Positions 57,449-64,000 of a stretch of 64,000 nt of DNA are shown here, one piece after another. Both the position numbers and the translations under genes were made by a program. Below the pieces are notes generated by a model. That model made no database searches. It had not been told where the DNA came from and saw only the letters and a list, made by a program, of their open reading frames with translations. Within the stretch, counting starts at the first letter, position 1. Every line of letters begins with the position of its first letter. Source of the stretch: Apostichopus japonicus (Eukaryota; Echinodermata; Holothuroidea; Aspidochirotida; Stichopodidae); contig NC_092571.1 in assembly GCF_037975245.1 (NCBI RefSeq), positions 25,436,564 through 25,500,563 of the forward strand, read 5' to 3'.

Positions 57449-57521
57449 GCGTCCATAGCCTAGTTGGTGAGGGTGTCCGCGTACAAAGCGGGAGACCCGG
57501 GTTCGAATCCCGGTGGAGGCT
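57449..57521 (+). ncRNA. tRNA-like sequence, apparent anticodon ACA, probably SINE-derived
   Basis: 73 nt fold into a cloverleaf. The acceptor GCGTCCA pairs with TGGAGGC with one G-G mismatch at the third pair. The D arm is GCCT/GGGT, the anticodon stem TCCGC/GCGGG, and the T arm CCGGG/CCCGG encloses TTCGAAT. The loop GTACAAA gives anticodon ACA, which would read Cys TGT. Eukaryotic tRNA-Cys normally uses GCA, so a functional tRNA is doubtful. The B box GGTTCGAATCC is intact and a T6 run at 57527-57532 could end a Pol III transcript. Location between AT-repeat blocks suggests a tRNA-derived SINE head or pseudogene. Confidence 0.6.
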
Positions 57522-57569
57522 GGAAGTTTTTTCACCGTTCTGGATTTTCCTTCGCATTACGTTTTCAAT

Positions 57570-57648
57570 TATATATGATATATATATATATATATATACC
57601 GGTATATATATATACCGGTATATATATATACCGGTATATATATATACC

Positions 57649-57684
<36 letters not shown>
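57570..57684 (+). repeat. (TA)n punctuated by CCGG with exact 16-bp period
   Basis: CCGG begins at 57599, 57615, 57631 and 57647, separated by TATATATATATA, then a pure TA run. Confidence 0.95.
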
Positions 57685-57687
<3 letters not shown>

Positions 57688-59109
57688 GATTAGAATGTAT
57701 GTTATATATCTGTTACGAAGTCACAAGTAAAAAGCGCACGATAGTTGGTTTTAAAAAGTCTTCTCAATACATTTCACATCACACCTCGGTCGAGTCCTAC
57801 ATTTTAATATTCAGATCTGACAACCTGTAGCCTCAATTGCCCCTTTACCGTCACCTACAACTGTATATTCATTTTGCATTGTTGACAGACAATCATCATT
57901 GGTGAATCCAAAGCGTTCTCTTAGTTAATTCTCACTTTGATTGAGTCTGTACCTTATATTTGACAACCGCTTTCGAAATTTGAAACTAAGATGTATCAAT
58001 GTTTTTATTTCCACTACTCGCGTCCTGTCAATCATCATTTTTCCTTCCCTTTTTTTTTTTACCTTAAAGCATACTGCTTTTCTCTTCTACTTTTTTTTTT
58101 TTGTTCCCATAGGGCCGTCGACCGCGAAACGCTTAGATCGCATCTGAGCGCCTGAGTGTAAATAACCATAATAGACACTTAGTGATCCGGGGATCAAGGA
58201 ACAGTGTGCGATAGGTTGTTCACCTTTTGCCAAAAATGAAAACAGTCATGCACGTCGGTCGAATTGCCTTGGTGCGTAGTGTCAATTTTTTTTTCAGTTG
58301 ACTTTGTCTTTTGGTTTACAGAATCAGGCGATGAGGGTGAATTGGTCATCAGTAACAGTGGCCTGGACTGTCAATCAACTCATTAATATTCATATTATTA
58401 AATTTAGAGGACTTAATTTCGAAAGAAAGCTTTCTTTTCTAAGCATCGTATAAATTTTCCATTAAAAAGTGGTGTAAGGATAAATTCATACCAATACCCT
58501 TGACCTGGGTTTCTTTTGACGAATAAAATGAAAGGGTATCGAATTTTTTTTTTGGCCGCAAAGGTACAAATTTGTTAATTCGTTATAGTGAGTCGTTGGC
58601 ATGACTAACCAAGTGACGAGGAATGGATTATGCTTTGTAATATAAACTGTATTATTTAGGAAATGCCAAAAGCGTATAAGATGGGCAAATGAGAAGTTGA
58701 AGGAACGATTTATAATGATATATTTATCTACTCTAAAAGGGGGGAAAACACATTTATATATATTTGATTGCAGATATAACTCAATTTGATGCTTTCTAAC
58801 ATCAATCACTGTATTTTTATTTAGCAGATTAAGCTTGATGTTTTTCTGATATGTCATATGAAGCACGGACGTATAGAATTATTGAGTTTCAAACCCCCGT
58901 ACTGTAAGACTACTTATTATTATTATTACCATTATTATTATTACAACCATTCTTTTCTTTACGTCTTCTATTATTTCTTTGCCAAAATGAGTTGGGGACC
59001 GAAAATTCCAATATATTTTCTAAACCATTACTCCTTATTTCTCAATTATGAGTCATATCTTATTTCTCTGGTTTTCTCTAATAATATTTTCTTTTAGAGT
59101 AAACGTAGA
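57685..59109. other. Non-coding gap
   Basis: T-rich tracts near 58045 and 58090. A 126-codon AT-rich minus-strand open frame at 58486-58866 lacks family or splice support. Confidence 0.5.
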
Positions 59110-59430
59110 TATTATCGGCCGAGTGGGTAAAGGCGGTGGCATTTGAAGAAATGAGGCTTAGCATTCTGGAGCTTCCGGGTTCGATACCCGGCCGGGACAT
59201 AGTATGGTGGGTCTTTCATCCAAGCAATCTACGGTTTTCCCATCTGAAATAACTTTCTAAAATTGAAAAGATTTGAAATTTGAGTTAAAATGTTAAATTG
59301 GAAGCCACCCGACGTGTAAGTTGTAATCCATAAGCCCTTGTGGGGTTTCTCCCACATTTGTGGTCGCTTAAGCGTCGTAAAAATAACTGCCGATAATTAT
59401 ATTATTATTATCATTATTATTATTATAACT
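59110..59430 (+). mobile_element. tRNA-derived SINE (family C) with (ATT)n tail
   Basis: The head has a Leu/Ser-type A box (CGGCCGAGTGGGTAAAGGC), an extra-arm-like spacer and a B box (GGGTTCGATACCCGG) followed by CCGGGAC. The 5' acceptor strand no longer pairs. A body of about 200 bp ends in TCTCCCACATTTGTGGTCGCTTAAGCGTCGTAAAAATAACTGCC and then runs into ATT/TTA trinucleotides to about 59430. The order Pol III head, body and simple tail is that of a SINE. Confidence 0.7.
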
Positions 59431-62012
59431 CAATCGTGTTCCATCAGTTTCTTCTCTGGAACTTTCTGGATTGAGCTACAAACTATACATTATCAAAGTC
59501 TGACCAATGGGAATAGAAGATATGATATGATCATTGTACTATACACCTTTGCATTCCTTATTTCTTTAAGTTATCAGTATTTGCCCTAGTACTCAAATTT
59601 ATCAAAACTACTTTCTTGGACATTTTCCTCTTTATTTCGAGACACCGAGGAGGGGTTAAAGATACGGTACTGACAAGCATTAAATTCACTGAGTGAAAAT
59701 AACGTTTAAAATAACAACAATGTTTGTTGATCGTCGATTGCATGAGTCACTGTCGTCTGACTTTTCCAGCTCTGATTCGGATTCAATTCTGAATACAGGC
59801 AACATAATCATTCCCTAACCAGGAACTTGATGTTTTGTACCTAACGTTATATATAACGTTATGTAGTACTCTATCTTTGTACCAACCCTCAGGCAAGAGT
59901 ACCAGAAATACTCTTCGAGCGAAGATGCACTTTTGATACTTATGTGGGACGCAAAAAGGGTCACAGTAAATAACGATGATGTTGTACATATATACAAAAA
60001 CATCACGTTAATAATATAATACAACCTACATGCTTTGACATACAATCGCTTTGTAAATGGCCGCATTTCAATGTGATCGCGTTTCAGTACTATAGATTTT
60101 TTGTGTGTCATATATAGCTACACTTTTTAGTGTGATATATAGCTTAAATTTTTAATATAAGTGAAGTATTAAACGGTCGTATTTGAGTGCCATTTCATTT
60201 TGACTTCATTTATTACAGAGATTTTTAGCTTCTCTCTAAGTTTCACCTATATGTCATGCAGTGTTTTGGCAGCGATTAAGTGGGTAGAATACAGCAACAA
60301 GTCGTGTACCGATCTTTGCCGTATTTTTTCTTTAAATGTTAGAATTTGTTTCCATCAAACTGAGATCACATTGGCGCAAATGTTACTAACCTCATCCAGG
60401 TATTCTTGCTCGCATGCTGCATAAAGGCTTCGTCAATGTATGAATAATGAACAACAGGAATTAAATACTTTCGCGACAAGCGCGAGCATGTTTATTTTCG
60501 GCTGGTTTTACTTGACATTTAGTGGTCTGTTTCACTGATTTATTATCGAATCTTATTACTTCTTCTTCTCGTTCTGAACCAACATTTGTGTTCCCGTTTC
60601 GCAGGACCAATGGCACCGGACCACCTCCTTAAAGGGCGGTGGTACATGGCATTATATATCCACCCTGTACCTTCTCCTACCCCCCCCCCACCCCCATCAC
60701 TGAATGCGTGCAACTGCTTGATGACGTAACAGAGTTTTTATTTGCCAAGATTGGTCGATTCCTGATACCTTCGGATACCAAAAAGTCATTAACAGCTGAA
60801 CAAGTCAGTTTATTAATTTCATCCATCAATTATTACCTATAATAAACAGAGGCAGAAAAAAAAACTTCAAGTTCTGAGGAAATAACTCATTCTTAATAAT
60901 TAATGATATTGATATAAAGTTGATAAACTGCTTGACCGAAGTATTTTTCTATATTTGTTTCAAGAATTGAATGATGTCATTAATTATTTTCCAACTGACA
61001 CTTACTTGGTGATACGTAATTAGGGGAGGTTGAAAATGAGGGATAACTGTTTTGTTAATCTTCTTTTGGCAATATTCGGCAGATTTGGTAAAGCTGCAGG
61101 GAGAGTATAAATCAAACGAAAACCGAGTTTATTCTAGAGTTTTATAAGAGGACGGTAATGCCAGCACTTTATAAAATAAATATAAAGATAAATATAATTA
61201 TGAGCATTCCATTTCTCTTTATTTTCAAAAATCTGGATTTATTCTTAGGATATTATTATATCATGTACAAAGAGAGCTTTAAAAGATAATTTTGAAAGTA
61301 ACAACAAAAGCAATTCGGAAAAAATTAAAATACTGAAATTTTCTGTAGTATTTGAAATATAATTTGAGCATACAAAGCTGACAAACTATATATATATTGC
61401 AAAAGCGATTGAGTATTCGGTTTACAGTATACTTCCAAATCAATGTAACAAGCTGTTATAAAGATATCGCGTTGAAAGCAAGACCGACGACAAATCAAGA
61501 TGCCGGACTCTTTCCACAAGAAATGAAGTATTCTGTGAAATTCGAATCGATTTTCTTATGTACATCGACCAGTTCTTAGTTAGTAACAATTACTGAAGCG
61601 AACAGTGATTGTGACGTCATAGGACACATGCCATGGTACTTGTTTGTTATTATTTGCGATGACAGTCCGGTTTTTAGTTTATTCACTTTCAGTTTTATTT
61701 ATATTTGATGGGATTATGTTTAAATGAAGGTCATTTCTTTTAGGTACTGTCTTCATGATTGAAAGGGTTGCATAAATAGCCCTATGACCCCTTTGAAACA
61801 TCGAAATCAAACATCAAAGGTACGGGTTTAGCTATGCGAACGGTTAACAAAATCTGAGGGGGATGCAACCCCCCCCCCCCCCTTCCCGACATATTTCCCT
61901 TTACATGCGGAATGGGGGTCGGCTTCAACGACCCCATGGCCACACCTCCTCCTATAGCCTACATAAATCCCGGAGCGGCCCTGATCTTTCACAAGAACCT
62001 AGAATAACAGGA
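59431..62012. other. Non-coding gap
   Basis: Small palindrome AACGTTATATATAACGTT at 59843-59860, C-runs near 60682 and 61869. A short open stretch at about 61420-61579 is unsupported. Confidence 0.5.
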
Positions 62013-62020
62013 TACTTGGT
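62013..62020. repeat. Target-site duplication, left (TACTTGGT)
   Basis: Identical to the 8 bp at 62677-62684; the two bracket the hAT-like element exactly. Confidence 0.85.
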
Positions 62021-62676
62021 CAAGGGCGGCGGAACCGGGGGGGCACAGGGGGCACGTGCCCCCCCACTTTTCCTCAGGTTAAAAATGTGCCCTTTTTCTA
62101 CATAAAAATTGAGGTGTCTCAAGTTAGCAAGAGGCCAGGGAACCAGAATGAACACTCGAGAAGGGCCGTTTCCGGCCATCTGAGGGGTTTGTAAAACCCA
62201 AAATTTTCTTGTACGCTCCGCGCCAACCGATGGTGGCGCTCCGCTCAGATAGTCGTGCATATAACTTTGCAAATCATGGCTACGCCCCTGACTTTTAATG
62301 AATTTCTGTGGGTCAATCTCAAAGCTATTTCGAATGGAAAAAATTTGTTAAGATATTAACAACGAATAAACTCTAATTCGGAAGATTCCTACATTAGCAA
62401 CTAGCATGATTTCACCTCATTTTGTCTCAAAAGAAAACTTGTTCCTTGTTTCCCAATTTGCACATTGGATATTGCAGTGCCACTTCTAGTATGCATATTT
62501 TCCTTGAGGGGGGGGGGGGGCGTTGATGGAGTGATGTGTATACGCAAATAAGATAATACAATAAGAGTTATAAAGGGTACTAAATATAAGGCTGCATCAG
62601 TCCAATCGAATTTCTGCAAAGTGCCCTTTGCTGTCTGTGCCCCCCCCCCAGATTAAAAGTGCTTCCGCCGCCCTTG
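62021..62676. mobile_element. Non-autonomous hAT-like DNA transposon, 656 bp
   Basis: The ends are perfect 14-bp inverted repeats (CAAGGGCGGCGGAA at the left, its complement at the right). They are flanked by identical 8-bp direct repeats TACTTGGT at 62013-62020 and 62677-62684. An 8-bp duplication with ends of this kind is the signature of the hAT superfamily. The inside has no transposase frame. The subterminal region is GC-rich with GGGGGCACGTGCCCCCC (a perfect dyad) near the left, and a related C-run with CTGTGCCCC near the right. A GGCTACGCCCCTG at about 62279 looks like another hAT terminus and may mark a nested or chimeric structure. The shared GGGGGCACGTGCCCCC core links it to the element at 32587. 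Confidence 0.85.
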
Positions 62677-62684
62677 TACTTGGT
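62677..62684. repeat. Target-site duplication, right (TACTTGGT)
   Basis: Second copy of the 8-bp duplication, directly after the right inverted repeat. Confidence 0.85.
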
Positions 62685-62760
62685 AACTTGAAAAAGACAA
62701 GTTTGTAAAGTCTGTTTTCTGTGTGTACTTGTCCCTTATGTTTCTGTTACTTGTCATTCA

Positions 62761-62800
62761 GCCCCTGAAGAAGATCCTGCTAGGATCGAACGTCAGGCCC
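62761..62800 (+). other. Retroelement-like motif with hairpin
   Basis: CCCCTGAAGAA, a 5-bp stem (GATCC at 62773-62777, GGATC at 62783-62787, loop TGCTA), then GAACGTCAGG. I associate strings of this form (CTGAAGAAG, short hairpin, CGAAACGTC) with invertebrate retroelements. No reverse-transcriptase frame is present, so at most a fragment. Confidence 0.35.
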
Positions 62801-64000
62801 TCTTACTTTTACAGTTACATTTAAAAACAAAACCACTGTGTAGCTAACAAGTAAAAGACTAAAACACATTTGTAGAAAGGAACAGATAAATAAAGCTAGG
62901 ACAAAAAACCTTAAGGAAACGAGCAAGAGGGATTGGAAATATCGAAAACCGACAGAAACGTCTGAGAGTGGAGGGGAGGGGGGGGGGGGCAGTGAAGAGA
63001 AGGGGCGAAACCTGACAGCTTTAGTAACAAGTAAATAAGTGAAAACAACAATACTGCTCCAGCGTGAAAAAAAAACAAATTGGGACGAAAGTATAACAAG
63101 CAGGATATAGAAAAAGGTTCCACTTGGAATAGTCTTTATCTTATGAAAAACAAAGTGAAATATTGTTTGATTTTCACATGCCCTCTTTTTTATTATAAAT
63201 AGTTATAAACAATGAAAAACATCAGACATACAACAACGACGAAACAAACGAAATAAGGCCAAACAATTGAATCTAAGCATGGAGTGATGTTCACAAAAAT
63301 AGACGAGAAAATTATCAAAATATTAAGCTTGGATGAAGACAAAACAGACGGGTGTACTTAACTAAATAACACGCCTTATTTAAATATGACTGATGTGTTC
63401 AAAGAGTTATAGACACCAACTCAACACATTTCTTATCTTGCATGATCTTTTATCTGTAGAATCGTCTGACACACGCGCTCTGTGTACGTCGATGTCGTTG
63501 GTAATATTTGTTTACTTGCAAATAAAATGCAATTTCTCAAAGCGACTCGAGTAAACTCCCTCCGCCTTGAAACCAGAACTTCTCTGATCGATATCAGACG
63601 TACGAGACGGCACAAAGGTATTCTACCAGCCGTACCCCACTAAAGGAACACCATTCATGCCCCAGATATAACGGGGGGGGGGGGACGCTAAATATTCTCC
63701 ACGGCGTATATAGGCCTAGATATTCTTAAAGAACATTTTCTCCCAATAAACGAATTCTATTTTCTATTTTCTGTTCTCTTTTTTCCTTTCTTTTTTTTTA
63801 TGTTGGCTAGTGCGCTAGTTTCACTCTCTTGGAAAGTAGGGCAAAAGTTAACATATTCATCCACAGGAGAAAGTAGGGCGTAAGTCACCGTTCGCCCACA
63901 CACTAGTTTCCAATGACCGTTCTGTGACGTGAACACACACTTAAGGACCCTCGTGCTTGTTGAAACCTTCTTGGTATAGCCGGACTTAACTAGTGCTTAA
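62801..64000. other. Non-coding gap to window end
   Basis: G-runs near 62981 and 63674; short repeat GAAAGTAGGGCAAAAGT / GAAAGTAGGGCGTAAGT at 63833-63884. Confidence 0.55.

Noticed and set aside
58486-58866. 126-codon minus-strand open frame
   Set aside because: AT-rich, no family signature, no splice borders, no compositional contrast.
61420-61579. Short open stretch after TTTACAG that looked exon-like
   Set aside because: The acceptor tract is poor and the frame ends in a stop without family match.
61955-61985. CGGAGCGGCCCTG, possible right end of a hAT element just left of the 656-bp element
   Set aside because: No partner left end or duplication seen.

Overview
The window looks like AT-rich intergenic or intronic DNA from a marine invertebrate genome. 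An echinoderm or other non-vertebrate deuterostome is the most likely source. The clues are very long simple repeats, (TA)n arrays broken up by AGGCCT or AGCC blocks, tRNA-derived SINEs, hAT-like and TTAA-type non-autonomous transposons, a nuclear tRNA gene with Pol III boxes, and isolated exon-like segments with GT/AG borders. There is no operon, no dense coding and no prokaryotic or viral gene organisation. The phylum is an inference.

Firm features. (1) An intact nuclear tRNA-Pro (anticodon TGG) at 35891-35962 on the minus strand, with a Pol III T-run behind it and a decayed 3'-half copy about 110 bp away. (2) Two non-autonomous hAT-like elements with intact 8-bp target duplications, at 32587-32996 and 62021-62676; they share a GC-rich inner sequence. 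A third hAT-like element with decayed ends lies at 21317-21641. (3) A long-armed foldback MITE at 43455-44022 flanked by TTAA. (4) Three copies of one tRNA-derived SINE whose 3' tail grades into (ACAT)n microsatellite (14289-14540 minus, 33722-34031 plus, 40279-40460 plus), and two further tRNA-headed SINEs (42528-42890 and 59110-59430). (5) A tRNA-like unit at 57449-57521 inside palindromic AT repeats.

Protein coding is very sparse. The best candidate is an exon at 48654-48780 (+) encoding the C-terminal part of an Ig-like domain, with a consensus acceptor and a phase-1 donor. Weaker candidates are a multi-pass membrane protein remnant at 40917-41681 (-), a transporter-like fragment at 26484-26825 (-) and a possible terminal exon at 56719-56978 (-). 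None can be joined into a full gene here.

The rest is repeat-rich non-coding DNA: simple arrays of up to about 340 bp, minisatellites (32-bp units at 50549, a duplicated 17-bp family at 2725-3331, CAGTA-type at 11048, GACT-type at 29697), small segmental duplications, a perfect 54-bp palindrome at 16026-16079, a G-run cluster at 12965-13004, and many unusually long C or G homopolymers. I saw no CRISPR array, rRNA or prophage, and no convincing new biological system. The most interesting signals are the SINE-to-microsatellite relation, the paired hAT family and the palindromes.
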